Notes: generated by a model not told the origin, from the letters alone. A stretch of DNA of 64,000 bases from JAOUGY01 sp963825585 (GCA_963825585.1 CAWGTX010000010.1:186001-250000); one strand, 5' to 3'. Shown: positions 9,102 to 20,605, counted from the stretch's first letter. Numbers and translations are program-made.

Positions 9102-9562
9102 GAGAGCACCTCCCGTAGCTTGGCCCGACCCCGATCCAGTTGTTTGCGAACCGTGCCCTCGCTCACGCCGAGCAACTCAGCGATCCGGCGGACGTCGAGG
9201 TCATTCCAGTAGGTGAGGAACACCACCGCCCGCTGTTGTGAGCTGAGCCGGGAAACGGCCGTCGCCACCTCCGGCTGAAGGTCCGGCATCTCATACGCCT
9301 CACCACCCGAGGACCTCGTCTCTCGTGCCCGCCGGCGCGCCGCGGAGCGGTGGAACATCTGCGCCTGGCGAAGGACCGCTCGGAACATCAGTGCCCTCGG
9401 GTTATCTGCACGTTTCCATGCGGCGGAGGCCAGCAGGCGCACCAGCGCATCGGACACAACGTCGGAGGCATCGGAGGGCCCGACGAGCCCAGTGGCAAAG
9501 CGAACCAGCTCATCGGCATGCTGGGCGTAGAGCGATGCGGTCTGATCGTCTGTCACGGCCAT
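9098..9562 (-). CDS. ECF-type RNA polymerase sigma factor
   Basis: This 154-aa sigma-70-family protein contains only regions 2 and 4. Region 2 includes DASDVVSDALVRLL and the NPRALMFRAVLRQAQMF helix. Region 4 is LSSQQRAVVFLTYWNDL followed by the helix-turn-helix RIAELLGVSEGTVRKQL near the C-terminus. It should direct RNA polymerase to a dedicated promoter set in response to a signal relayed by the coupled membrane protein encoded next. No strong ribosome site precedes the ATG at 9562. The region upstream is shared with the divergent hydrolase at 9616, so autoregulation from this 53-base spacer is possible. Confidence 0.88.
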   Translation of the reverse strand: MAVTDDQTASLYAQHADELVRFATGLVGPSDASDVVSDALVRLLASAAWKRADNPRALMFRAVLRQAQMFHRSAARRRARETRSSGGEAYEMPDLQPEVATAVSRLSSQQRAVVFLTYWNDLDVRRIAELLGVSEGTVRKQLDRGRAKLREVLS

Positions 9563-9615
9563 CGAGCCTACGTTGCCGCCCGCCGCCCGTCTGACTGACA
9601 GCTATCTTCCCGATC

Positions 9616-10407
9616 ATGCCTGAGATCGCATCCACCGGTGGAACGCTGCACTACGAGATGAGCGGGTCTGGCGACCCGGTGATGCTGATATCGGGGCTGT
9701 CGGGTAACGGCAGCGGGTGGGGAGGGCAGATCGCCACGTTCGCCGGGACGTTCAGCACCATCGTGCCCGACCATCCGGGCACCGGCGGCTCGAGCGAGCC
9801 GTCCAACGGCTACGAGGTCGCCAACCACGCCGCCGATATGGCCGAGCTGATCCGCCAGCTCGACTGCGGACCGACCCACATCGTCGGATCATCGACCGGT
9901 GGAGCCATCGCCCAGGTGATGGCGCTCGATCATCCCGACGTCGTACGGTCCATCACCATGGCTTCGTCGTGGGCCCGGTCGGACGACTTCTTCCGCCATC
10001 AGTTCGCCGTCCGCAAGCAGACACTGCTGGAACAGGGCATCGCCGCCTACGCCGACCTCACTGCCCTCTTCCTCTACTCCCCCGCCTACATCCGGTCGCA
10101 TTACGCCGAGGTGCGGGCCTGGTGTGACATGGTGGCGACGCGAGGTGCCCGGGCCGAGATCATGGCGGCCCGGATCGACATGATCATGCGCCACGACCAG
10201 TACGACCGCCTGGCGGATGTGGCCGTTCCGAGCCTCGTGCTGGTGGGACGCGACGACATGTGTACGCCGGTCCACCTGTCCGAAGAGGTCGCATCGTTGA
10301 TCCCCGACGCCGAGCTCGCCGTGCTCGGTGGTGGACACCTGATCTACAAGGAAAGCCCGGCAGCGTTCTTCGACCGGGTCACGGAGTTCTTGTCGAAGGT
10401 CCCGTGA
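9616..10407 (+). CDS. Alpha/beta-fold hydrolase
   Basis: This 263-aa protein has a complete alpha/beta hydrolase layout. It shows the HG-like oxyanion segment ISGLSGNGSGWGG, nucleophile elbow VGSSTGGA (Ser near 95), acid in VLVGRDDMCTP (near 213) and His in LGGGHLIY (near 240). The N-terminal EIASTGGTLHYEMSGSGDPV matches small-molecule esterase or C-C hydrolase-type members such as RutD/MenH relatives. The substrate cannot be assigned. It is transcribed away from the sigma factor gene and stands alone. Confidence 0.85.
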   Translation: MPEIASTGGTLHYEMSGSGDPVMLISGLSGNGSGWGGQIATFAGTFSTIVPDHPGTGGSSEPSNGYEVANHAADMAELIRQLDCGPTHIVGSSTGGAIAQVMALDHPDVVRSITMASSWARSDDFFRHQFAVRKQTLLEQGIAAYADLTALFLYSPAYIRSHYAEVRAWCDMVATRGARAEIMAARIDMIMRHDQYDRLADVAVPSLVLVGRDDMCTPVHLSEEVASLIPDAELAVLGGGHLIYKESPAAFFDRVTEFLSKVP

Positions 10408-10446
10408 TCGTTCACAAAACGGTCATGCACGGGACACGGGGAACCG

Positions 10447-10692
10447 ATGGAATTGGTCTCTCCAGCTCGGATGTCACCGTTGACCAATCGACCCGCTCTC
10501 CCACCGACCGCTCTCAACCACATGCGTCGTGGTCTGGCCTACGCCGTGACCACGGTGACGGGCGACCGCGCCACCGGCGAGTACGCCGGGATCGAGGTCT
10601 CTCACGACGAATGGGCCATCATCCTGCTGGAACCCGGCTCACCCCGCTCGATCCCGATCGTTGCCGTGGCGGGAGTCGATCCTCTGGGGTGA
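10447..10692 (+). CDS. Small hypothetical protein
   Basis: The reading frame encodes up to 81 residues. The stretch from the internal ATG at 10522 has strongly GC-biased third positions typical of coding DNA here, so the true protein may be the last 56 residues (MRRGLAYAVTTVTG... to VAGVDPLG). No domain is recognised. It ends one base before the TTG start proposed for the cysteine-synthase-like gene, suggesting cotranscription. It does not end in the Gly-Gly expected of a CysO-type sulfur carrier. Confidence 0.45.
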   Translation: MELVSPARMSPLTNRPALPPTALNHMRRGLAYAVTTVTGDRATGEYAGIEVSHDEWAIILLEPGSPRSIPIVAVAGVDPLG

Positions 10693-10693
10693 C

Positions 10694-11602
10694 TTGGTCA
10701 CCGCGGGGAATGACCGTCGAGAACGAGAGGTTCTCGCCTTCGTGAGACCCGGAAACACACCGCTGGTGGAACTGCCCGCCCTCGCCCCGGCTCGAACCCG
10801 GTTGTTCGCCAAGCTCGAGTGGTACAACCCGACCGGCTCCATCAAAGACCGGGCCGCCTGGTACATGTTCCACAATGCCGTCGAGAACGGGACGCTCAAA
10901 CCCGGCCAGCCGCTCATCGAGGCGACATCGGGCAACACCGGGATCGGCCTGGCGCGGCTGGCGCTCATCAACCGCCACCCGATGGTCATCGCCCTCCCCG
11001 CCTCGGCCACCGAGGAACGCAAACAGATCCTGCGGGCCTACTGCGTGGATCTCATCGAGGTCAACGGCGGCCCCAACGAGGCGATCGCCCACGCCAAGGG
11101 CCTCGTCGAAGCCGGCGAAGGGCTCATGCTCTACCAGTACGGGAACCGGTGGAACACCTACGCCCACTTCTTCGGCACATCCCGGGAGATCGTGCGGGAT
11201 TGGCCGCTGGTGGAACCACCCACGCACCTGTTCGCAGCCTACGGAACCGGCGGAACCATCACCGGCAACAGCCGCGGGCTGGTCCACGACTGGCCCCACA
11301 TCGCGGTGCACTCCGTGGAGCCGTATGTCGACGACCCGATCAGTGGGATGCGATCCCAGGACGACCCGTTCCAACCGCCCATCGCCGATCTGTCCCTCGT
11401 CACCCACCGCCACCAGATCAACAAGGGCGCGGCCGAGGACATGGTGGCCATCACCATGCGCCAGGAAGGACACTTCGTTGGCACCTCCTCGGGAGCCATC
11501 CTCCAGGCCGCAGTGGAGGGCCTCGAAGCCGAGGGCGGCACGGCGGTTGCACTGCTCCCCGACGCCGGCTGGAAGTACCTGAGCGGGGCCCCCTGGCGCT
11601 GA
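10694..11602 (+). CDS. PLP-dependent cysteine synthase family protein
   Basis: This roughly 302-aa fold-type II PLP enzyme is of the CysK/CysM type, which makes cysteine from an activated serine and a sulfur donor. The PLP Lys is in NPTGSIKDRAAW near residue 51, and the substrate/PLP loop EATSGNTGIGLA is near 80. YGTGGTITGNSRG is the phosphate-binding glycine loop. The N-terminal NTPLVELPAL matches the family start. Possible starts are TTG 10661, TTG 10694 and GTG 10742; 10694 was taken because it follows the upstream stop directly. The exact donor and acceptor are unknown. Confidence 0.85.
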   Translation: MVTAGNDRREREVLAFVRPGNTPLVELPALAPARTRLFAKLEWYNPTGSIKDRAAWYMFHNAVENGTLKPGQPLIEATSGNTGIGLARLALINRHPMVIALPASATEERKQILRAYCVDLIEVNGGPNEAIAHAKGLVEAGEGLMLYQYGNRWNTYAHFFGTSREIVRDWPLVEPPTHLFAAYGTGGTITGNSRGLVHDWPHIAVHSVEPYVDDPISGMRSQDDPFQPPIADLSLVTHRHQINKGAAEDMVAITMRQEGHFVGTSSGAILQAAVEGLEAEGGTAVALLPDAGWKYLSGAPWR

Positions 11603-11730
11603 TGTCACGACCGCCTCCGGGATGGGCTGATCGACCCAGTTTGTTGGGCAGCCGACCGTTCATTCAAGGTCGAGCCGTTCGTGCCGACAGATGCAGCGAG
11701 GGTTGAGCGCCGACCCGGGAGCATCCAACA

Positions 11731-12873
11731 ATGAAGATTCTGTTCGTCGATGATGATGCGGATCGTTTGGCAGAGGTCCGCAGCATTCTGCAGGACTCGA
11801 AACTGGGGGTCGCCGCCGCGTTCGTCGCCCACGAGGACGAGGCGGCCGCACAACTCGATCGAACCAACTTCGACGTGCTGGTCGCCGGAGTCGACTCGCC
11901 CCGCTCGGTAGGGGCGCGGGTCGTCTCCGATGTCGAGGAGGGTTATCCCACCGTTGCCCGCCTGGTCCATTCCAAGACCAAGGCGGCGCGCGATCACATC
12001 GGCGCCCACCTGTTCCTGAGCCGACCGTTCACCAGCCAGCAGCTGCGCCAGGCTCTGTACGGGACGGTTCGCTGGCGCGACCGCATGGGCACCGCCGCCA
12101 TTTCCGAACTGGTGGCGGGTGCCCGTGAGCTGCCCTCGTTGCCCGAGGTGTACCGCCAGATCCAGGCCGAGCTCAACTCCGACGATCCCTCCATGCAACG
12201 GGTCGGTGAGATCGTCAGATGCGATCCGGCCACCAGCATCCGCATCCTCCGAGTGGTGAACTCGGCCCTGTTCGGGCTCCGCACCGAAGTGGGCGACGTG
12301 GTTCAGGCCACATCGTTACTCGGGATGCAGACCATCAGCTCGCTGGCACTGGCCGCCGGTCTGTTCGCCAACTCCACCCTCGACCGTCGCTTCCTCGAAG
12401 GCCTCTGGATCGAGTCGCTCAAGGTCGGCTCGATCGCCCGCCGTATCGCAAGCGATCTCGAGTTGAGCCGCCGCGACATCGAAGAGGCCCAGCTGGCCGG
12501 GCTCATGCACGACATCGGCGAATTCGTGATGTTCCAGAACTGGCCCAAGGACTTCCTGGCGGTCGACGAAAGCAACCGACTCGCTTCGGAGCTGGCACTG
12601 TTCGGCGCCACCCACGCCGACATCGGCGGCTACCTCACCGCCGTGTGGGAGCTGCCGGTGGGAGTGGTCGACGCCGTCACCAACCACCACACCCCCGACC
12701 AGGGCCGCTTCCCGAACCACCCCAGCCCGGTGACAGCCGTCCACGCCGCCAGAGCCCTGCTCGACGCCGAAGGCGACCCGGAACAGGCCGCCCTCGACAT
12801 GGAACACTTCAAGACGCTGGGCAAACGCTCGTCACTCGCCCGATGGGGTGAGTTCGTGACGACGCTGGCGTGA
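11731..12873 (+). CDS. Degenerate receiver domain fused to HDOD signalling domain
   Basis: This 380-aa cytoplasmic protein has an N-terminal CheY-like domain (about 1-115) starting MKILFVDDDADRL and a C-terminal HDOD domain (about 125-320) with LPSLPEVYRQI, VRCDPATSIRILRVVNSALFG, GLMHDIGEF and NHHTPD. HDOD proteins relay signals in motility, c-di-GMP or stress circuits, usually without hydrolase activity. In the receiver the phospho-acceptor Asp appears replaced (FDVLVAG instead of DLVLLD), and the usual Lys is Arg in LFLSRPFT, so control by phosphorylation is doubtful. The gene stands alone and is followed directly by GACGAGC heptamers. Confidence 0.87.
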   Translation: MKILFVDDDADRLAEVRSILQDSKLGVAAAFVAHEDEAAAQLDRTNFDVLVAGVDSPRSVGARVVSDVEEGYPTVARLVHSKTKAARDHIGAHLFLSRPFTSQQLRQALYGTVRWRDRMGTAAISELVAGARELPSLPEVYRQIQAELNSDDPSMQRVGEIVRCDPATSIRILRVVNSALFGLRTEVGDVVQATSLLGMQTISSLALAAGLFANSTLDRRFLEGLWIESLKVGSIARRIASDLELSRRDIEEAQLAGLMHDIGEFVMFQNWPKDFLAVDESNRLASELALFGATHADIGGYLTAVWELPVGVVDAVTNHHTPDQGRFPNHPSPVTAVHAARALLDAEGDPEQAALDMEHFKTLGKRSSLARWGEFVTTLA

Positions 12874-13208
12874 GACGAGCGACGAGCGACGAGCGACGAG
12901 CGACGAGCGACGAGCGACGAGCGAGATTCGGCTACTGGCTGCTCGCTGCTGGCTGCTGGCTGCTGGCTCGGAACGTCCGACGGCCGACGCAACACGCAGG
13001 AACGCGCGCTCTAGCTGGCAGCTGGCGCGAGCGACGGGCCTCTGGCTTCTGGCTCTGGCTGGAGACGTCGGACCCACCACGCAAGACACGTCCGACCTCC
13101 GACACGCAGGAACTGGCGTTCTGGCTGGCTCGTAGCTCGTAGCTCGTAGCTCGTAGCTCGTAGCTCGAAGCTCGAAGCTCGAAGCTCGAAGCTCGCAGCT
13201 CGTAGCTC
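12874..13208. repeat. Compound heptamer-repeat spacer with companion motif
   Basis: The whole spacer between two convergent genes is repetitive. GACGAGC occurs about seven times at 12874-12924, CTGCTGG-type units at 12933-12970, and AGCTCGT then AGCTCGA units (about eleven) at 13131-13208. Between them lie two copies of a companion sequence containing TCCGAC, CACGC and GGAAC (12974-13008 and 13088-13125), also found at 43263 and 48632. No gene is visible. The first repeat starts at the stop codon of the HDOD gene. Confidence 0.85.
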
Positions 13209-13209
13209 T

Positions 13210-15495
13210 CTATCCCGTTATCGACACCTTCCCCACCACTTCGAGGGTCTCGAGGTTGTTCGCTTGGAGATGTCCGATCGAGGTGGTGTAGAGGATGTCG
13301 CCGATCACGATGCTGCGGTTGATCTGTTGGCGCCATCCGCTGTCGTCGGGCCAGCAGATCTCGAGGGTGGAGTCGGGGGCGAATCGGGACTCGAGTTCTG
13401 ACACGTCGTCGGTCGGGACGCCCCAGTAGTCATCGATCTGCGCCAAAGGAATCGGGTCGCAGTAGTAGGAGCCGAAGCCACCGGTGTCACCGGGCTCGCA
13501 CACCTGAACGCGGCCTCCACTCTCCCCGGTCAGGTAGTACAGCTCGCTGCTCTCGGGCTCGAAGTCGTCGGGCGTGAGTTGTGTGCAGTCCGAGGTGGGG
13601 GTGCCGGTGTCGATGACATGGGTCACCTGGCCGATCTCGGTGATGGAGTCCGTACCGACTTCGAGCAGCACGGCGCCGTTCAACGAACCGTCCCAGGTGG
13701 CGGCCGGGAGAATGGCGATGCCCTGCTCCGGCAGGTACTGGAAGGCCCGATGGTCGTATTCGGCGGCCGAGTTGGCGTTGGGGACGACCCAGGTGGCAAC
13801 CTCCAGAGGATTGGCGCGATCGGCAACCGAGAACAGGCTCACCTTGAGACCGGTGACCCCGCCGTCCTCGGTTGCGTCCTGTCCGATTCCGAGTACGCGA
13901 TCGTCTCCCACCGGGTGCAGGTAGGTCGAGAATCCGGGGATCTTCAGCTCACCCGTGACGGTGGGGTTGGTGGGATCGGACAGATCGAGCACGTAGAACG
14001 GATCGATCTGACGGAACGTCACGGCGAAGCCGACGTCGTCGAGCAGACGGGCCGAGTACAACGACTCACCCTTGCCGAGTCCACCCACCTTGCCGACCTC
14101 GACCAGGAGTTCCTCCTGCTCCTCGAACACGGTGAGGAAGGACTCGCTCTTCTCGGTGTCGCTCCATGGCGAGCCGTCGGTGGTGATGACCCGCAGGTAG
14201 CCATCGTGTTCGTCCATGGAGAACTGGTTGAGCAGGCTGCCCTCGACCTCTCCCGAGGCGAGGTAGGCGGCGGCGGCGCCGGTGTTGTCGAAGGCGTGGA
14301 TCTGGGTGGTGTAATCCTCGTTGAACTGGACCATCCCGGTCTCGTCGGTGACCTCCTCGCCCACCCACTTGGTGGTGGCAACGTAGAACCGGTCGAGCGA
14401 CGAGTAGACGGTCTGGCCACCGGCGAGCACGCCGGTGCCGGCACCAGGGGTCAGACCCTCGGCGAGGTCGAAGCTCAGGACGCTGACCACGTCGAATCCG
14501 GCGAACTCGGCGGGCCGGTACAGGTTGGGGCACTCGACCATACGGCCGCTCTCGGATTCACCACCGGAGTCGAGCGTGTACTCGGGGATCCAGTCGTCGA
14601 TGGTCGTCTCTTCGATGAGCTGGCGGTTCGATTCCTCTGCCCGCTCCTCGCCGCTCTGGTTGGCGGGGTACACCCAGGGAAGACTGGTGGGCGCGGTGGT
14701 GACGGCCATCCGAACGGTGTTCCCGACCGACCGGGCGCTCAGGTACGAACCTTCGAGACGCAGCGTCGAGGCGACCTGGAGATTCGATGGGTCGGAGAGG
14801 TCGATCTCGTAGAGGATGGCGGCCGGGGGCGCCATCTCGGGTATTCCGATCCGCGAGTCCACGGCAACGCTGTCGGAGGCCACGCCATCGCCCTCGATCG
14901 GCATCGGGTACCCCCAGAGGCCGCCGTTCGTGATGACGAACGCCCGATTTCCTGCGAAGAACAGCTCGTGGGCCCAACCCTCCTCGAAGCGCAGGTTGTC
15001 GGTGATCACCGGTTCACCGCCGGTGACGTCGGTGTACGTGAGGATGTTCTCGGAGATGGTGAGAATGCGGGATCCGTCGGTTTTGACGATGTCGGGTTCG
15101 TCGACGTCGGCTTCCTGGGTGTTGGTTCCGGTGAAGTCGCCGTCGGCGCCCTCCGCCGTTGCGACGCCCGGGGCGACGGCGGAACTCTCTGAGACGCGTC
15201 CGCCGACGTTGTCGAAGGCTGCCGACTCGGCGGCGGCGGTGGTCATCTCCACGGTGTCATCGGCGAACCGCCAGAACGGTGGCCAGCCGCTGGTGTCGAG
15301 CCCGTAGGGACCGACCCGATCGGAGGCCTCGTCCTTGATGTGGGCGAGCAGGGCATCACAGCTGTCGAACGCCTCGAGGCGCCCGGCGACCAGGGCGGCA
15401 GGGTCGAGGTCGTCAGGCGACGCCACCGGCACGCCGGGTGTGCAGGCGGCCACGGTCACACCCATCGCCACCGCCAGCCAAAGATTCTTGTTCAC
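13210..15495 (-). CDS. Secreted beta-propeller lipoprotein (Beta_propel family)
   Basis: This 761-aa protein starts at GTG 15495, set by a GGAGGAACT ribosome site. The N-terminus is a lipoprotein signal, MNKNLWLAVAMGVTVAAC, with the lipidated Cys near residue 18. The long exterior domain repeats motifs such as VDEPDIVKTDGSRILTIS, RVITTDGSPWSD and GFSTYLHPVGDDRVLGIGQD. These are hallmarks of the C-terminal beta-propeller family found in archaea and actinobacteria. Its biochemical role is not established; a surface-exposed binding or structural role is likely. The upstream extension of this frame lies antisense to neighbouring genes and was excluded. The stop lies two bases from heptamer repeats. 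Confidence 0.85.
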   Translation of the reverse strand: MNKNLWLAVAMGVTVAACTPGVPVASPDDLDPAALVAGRLEAFDSCDALLAHIKDEASDRVGPYGLDTSGWPPFWRFADDTVEMTTAAAESAAFDNVGGRVSESSAVAPGVATAEGADGDFTGTNTQEADVDEPDIVKTDGSRILTISENILTYTDVTGGEPVITDNLRFEEGWAHELFFAGNRAFVITNGGLWGYPMPIEGDGVASDSVAVDSRIGIPEMAPPAAILYEIDLSDPSNLQVASTLRLEGSYLSARSVGNTVRMAVTTAPTSLPWVYPANQSGEERAEESNRQLIEETTIDDWIPEYTLDSGGESESGRMVECPNLYRPAEFAGFDVVSVLSFDLAEGLTPGAGTGVLAGGQTVYSSLDRFYVATTKWVGEEVTDETGMVQFNEDYTTQIHAFDNTGAAAAYLASGEVEGSLLNQFSMDEHDGYLRVITTDGSPWSDTEKSESFLTVFEEQEELLVEVGKVGGLGKGESLYSARLLDDVGFAVTFRQIDPFYVLDLSDPTNPTVTGELKIPGFSTYLHPVGDDRVLGIGQDATEDGGVTGLKVSLFSVADRANPLEVATWVVPNANSAAEYDHRAFQYLPEQGIAILPAATWDGSLNGAVLLEVGTDSITEIGQVTHVIDTGTPTSDCTQLTPDDFEPESSELYYLTGESGGRVQVCEPGDTGGFGSYYCDPIPLAQIDDYWGVPTDDVSELESRFAPDSTLEICWPDDSGWRQQINRSIVIGDILYTTSIGHLQANNLETLEVVGKVSITG

Positions 15496-15667
15496 AGTTC
15501 CTCCGGGTCGTACACAGCGTTGGACGCCGACGATGAGGTATCGGTTCCGAAGTGGAGGGGATTGAGGATGGTCGCCCGTTGGTCCCGGACTCGGGGCGGA
15601 GGCGGCCGACCTTCCGTTGCTCCCGGCAGGGGCTCCTGTACCATTCGACAGGAGTGCGGAGGGACCG

Positions 15668-16195
15668 ATGACGATCGCAAGCGAAGACCCCGACGACCGA
15701 ACCGTCGACCTGTCCGACGACCGGCCACGGCGTCGCTGGTTCGGACGCAAGGACGACGGCGACGCCAATCGCTCCGCCACCCTCGTGGCACTTCGGCCGG
15801 CGCCCCGCGAGGTTCCCTCGACCGCCGTCGCCCTCCAGATGGCGTGTGACTGGATGCGGTACTTCGCCTTCACCGACGCGGTCGTGGCGTCGGGGCCACA
15901 ACCGCTCATCAACTCCTCCCGCGGTCTCGCCCACCTGTTGAGCGATCCACGCGGCGCCTCCAACCGGGATGTGATGGAGGTCCACCGGCTCGCCACGATG
16001 GCGGGGAAATACCCGCTCATGTTCGCTCTCGGCGGCTTCACGGCCGGCGCCATCCGGTGGGCCGACAAGAACCCGACCGCGTTGTTCGTGTTCGACTCCC
16101 ACGGGCAGGTCGAGCCGGTTTCGGAGACAGCCCGCAAGCTGCTGGAGGGCTCGGATCGACGCCACCTCGAGCAGATGAGCCGCGAAGAACTCTGA
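15668..16195 (+). CDS. Hypothetical protein upstream of glucosidase
   Basis: This 175-aa soluble protein has a charged, disordered N-terminus (about 1-45) and a compact helical remainder containing MACDWMRYFAFTDAVV, INSSRGLAHLLSDP and KYPLMFALGGFTAGAI. I do not recognise the family. The ATG at 15668 follows a GGAGGGACCG ribosome site. The gene is divergent from the beta-propeller lipoprotein, and its stop is about 50 bases before the start of the glucosidase on the same strand, so the two may be cotranscribed. Confidence 0.65.
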   Translation: MTIASEDPDDRTVDLSDDRPRRRWFGRKDDGDANRSATLVALRPAPREVPSTAVALQMACDWMRYFAFTDAVVASGPQPLINSSRGLAHLLSDPRGASNRDVMEVHRLATMAGKYPLMFALGGFTAGAIRWADKNPTALFVFDSHGQVEPVSETARKLLEGSDRRHLEQMSREEL

Positions 16196-16245
16196 GCAGA
16201 GCGCCCTCCGTCCGCCGCATCGCCCGCAAGCCTGGAGACATCCGT

Positions 16246-18889
<2,644 letters not shown>

Positions 18890-19318
18890 GCCTGCGCAGG
18901 AAGGGTGACCCGACACCCCATCCTCGACCCGCGAACGGGCGCTTCTCGATCGGACCGAAGTGGGTCTCTGCGTCGACGTTGAGACCCCATGACCACACGA
19001 TTTCCGGCTCGACGATGAGCACGATCCTCCCTAGGGAATCCTCGCCGACAACGGCAACACCGGTGACCTTGACCCCGCGTGGGGCCCAGGGGTCGATCGA
19101 TGCCAGATCGTCCACCACCAGCGACGCCCGGGGATTGCCCCGGATGTTGTGGTATTTCCGGGTTCTGGAGTGGTCCATGCCCTGGATCTCGAAGTTCCCA
19201 TGCCCGTTGAGCGAGAACCCGACCACGGCGACGTCCGGTTCCCCGGTCGACGAGGCCGTCGCCATCCGCGCCAGTCGAGCCTGTTGAAGGAACGCCCGTT
19301 CGGCGTCGGTGAACCCGG

Positions 19319-19732
19319 TCACGAGCGCCGGGCAACCAGCTGGCCGCCGATTGCCGCACCACCGACCACGAAGTGCATAACGGACAGCACGACCTTCGAT
19401 GCGGTGTCGACCTCGAGGGCGATCGGGCCGGCGATCGAGAAGACGGTGAACACCCCAACCAGGATGGCCCACAGTCGAAATCCGCGCGAGGTCACCTTCT
19501 GCAGTGCCCACAGACCCGCTCCGCCCACGATGAGCGGCATCACCGAGGCAATGACCACCACGGCGAGGGGCAGATCCGACGGGGTGGTCTCGCCCATGGC
19601 GACGACCTGCGTGGGGTCACCGGCGCTGCCGATGAGGAACACGACAACGTTCGCGACCACCGCGGCGATGATGGCGAACAGGGTCCCGCGAACCACACCT
19701 GACCGACTCTTTTCGACGATGTTCTGTGCCAC
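19319..19732 (-). CDS. Four-helix integral membrane protein (DUF6069-like)
   Basis: This 137-aa protein starts at GTG 19732 behind a GAGGAGAGAGA ribosome site. It has four hydrophobic segments: GTLFAIIAAVVANVVVFLIG, LAVVVIASVMPLIVGGAGLW, LWAILVGVFTVFSIAGPIAL and VVLSVMHFVVGGAAIGGQLV. The layout matches small actinobacterial four-helix membrane proteins of unknown function (DUF6069). It is the first gene of a pair with the PPOX protein and is divergent from the MarR regulator, whose probable operators lie in its promoter region. It is likely a MarR-controlled target. Confidence 0.75.
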   Translation of the reverse strand: MAQNIVEKSRSGVVRGTLFAIIAAVVANVVVFLIGSAGDPTQVVAMGETTPSDLPLAVVVIASVMPLIVGGAGLWALQKVTSRGFRLWAILVGVFTVFSIAGPIALEVDTASKVVLSVMHFVVGGAAIGGQLVARRS

Positions 19733-19783
19733 TCTCTCTCCTCGCTCAGTAGTTGGTCCACGCAATAGACGCCGACGCAACAG

Positions 19784-19830
19784 TTGACTGTCTCAAGCGA
19801 TAGTATGCCGTAGATAGTTGAGTCAGTCAA
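19784..19830. promoter_or_regulatory. Paired MarR-type operators in divergent promoter region
   Basis: Two quasi-palindromic sites of form TTGA-N5-TCAA are present: TTGACTGTCTCAA at 19784-19796 and TTGAGTCAGTCAA at 19818-19830. The second is nearly the inverse of the first, and their centres are 34 bases apart. They lie between the membrane-protein gene (start 19732) and the marR-like gene (start 19852). The position and symmetry suggest binding of the regulator encoded alongside and control of both directions. Confidence 0.65.
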
Positions 19831-19851
19831 GCGCCTGGGTAGTCTGGTCTC

Positions 19852-20268
19852 ATGCAGCACGACATGAAGGAAGAGATCATCGGTCGCCTCCTCGACCTGC
19901 TCCGACGAATGCAGGACAACTTCCACTCGACCACCGCCGAGTTCGGCCTCTCGCCGGCCGAGGGCCAGACACTGCATCGGCTCGATGCCCCCCTCCCCAT
20001 GGGCGCCATGGCGGAAGCCATGCACTGCGACGCCTCCTACATCACCCAGCTCACCGACCGCCTCGAGACCGCCGGGCTGGTGGAGCGTTCGGCGGACCCG
20101 ACCGACCGGCGGGTTCGCCAACTCGTGCTCACCGATGAAGGACGCCGAATGCGGACGCAGCTCGTGGAACGCGTCCATTCCACCTCACCGGCATTCCGCG
20201 GCCTGACCGACGAGGACCAGGCGACCCTGCTCGGTCTGTTGAGGAAGCTCGGCAAGGAATCTCACTGA
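19852..20268 (+). CDS. MarR-family transcriptional regulator
   Basis: This 138-aa winged-helix DNA-binding protein has GLSPAEGQTLHRL, the recognition region MGAMAEAMHCDASYITQLTDRLE and the wing GLVERSADPTDRRVRQLVLTDEG, a canonical MarR arrangement. MarR dimers usually repress divergent neighbours and are released by small ligands. Here the divergent neighbours are a four-helix membrane protein and a PPOX-class enzyme, consistent with a small detoxification or redox unit. The operator pair lies 22-68 bases before its start. Confidence 0.88.
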   Translation: MQHDMKEEIIGRLLDLLRRMQDNFHSTTAEFGLSPAEGQTLHRLDAPLPMGAMAEAMHCDASYITQLTDRLETAGLVERSADPTDRRVRQLVLTDEGRRMRTQLVERVHSTSPAFRGLTDEDQATLLGLLRKLGKESH

Positions 20269-20605
20269 ATCACTGAAGTGCCCGGTGGAGCCGTCGACAG
20301 AGACGTTGGGGAGAAGGCCCGACCGCCTTGCTCAAGTTCTGAGCCACGCGCGGCCGATGTCATGAACATGAACATCGTGGACCTGGCCCCGACGAGCCCG
20401 CTGATTTTGGCGGAACTCGCTCCGGCGATCACGTATCGGGCAGTCGACCCGACCTCGGTGGACCCCGCGCTGGACTCTGCAGTCACTCCCCCGGAGCCTG
20501 CAGTGGCACCAGCACTGGAAGTCCACCTGGGCAACGCAGTCGACACCTATATCTGATCAGGGCATACGCACAATCGAACGTCGCCGACACGGACGCTGGC
20601 GGTCG
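20269..20605. other. Spacer with possible small ORF, no confident gene
   Basis: This 337-base gap lies between the marR-like gene and the hemerythrin-like gene. A plus-strand frame from the ATG at 20362 to 20556 would give a 64-residue Ala/Pro/Val-rich peptide starting MNMNIVDLAPTSPLILAEL, and the opposite strand is also open. Neither has a recognised domain or convincing ribosome site. Confidence 0.35.

Noticed and set aside
10447..10692. Small gene before the cysteine-synthase-like gene as a CysO-type ubiquitin-like sulfur carrier
   Set aside because: The product does not end in Gly-Gly and shows no beta-grasp pattern.
20362..20556. 64-residue Ala/Pro-rich peptide downstream of the MarR gene
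   Set aside because: There is no domain, ribosome site or conserved context, and the opposite strand is equally open. It is kept only as a spacer note.
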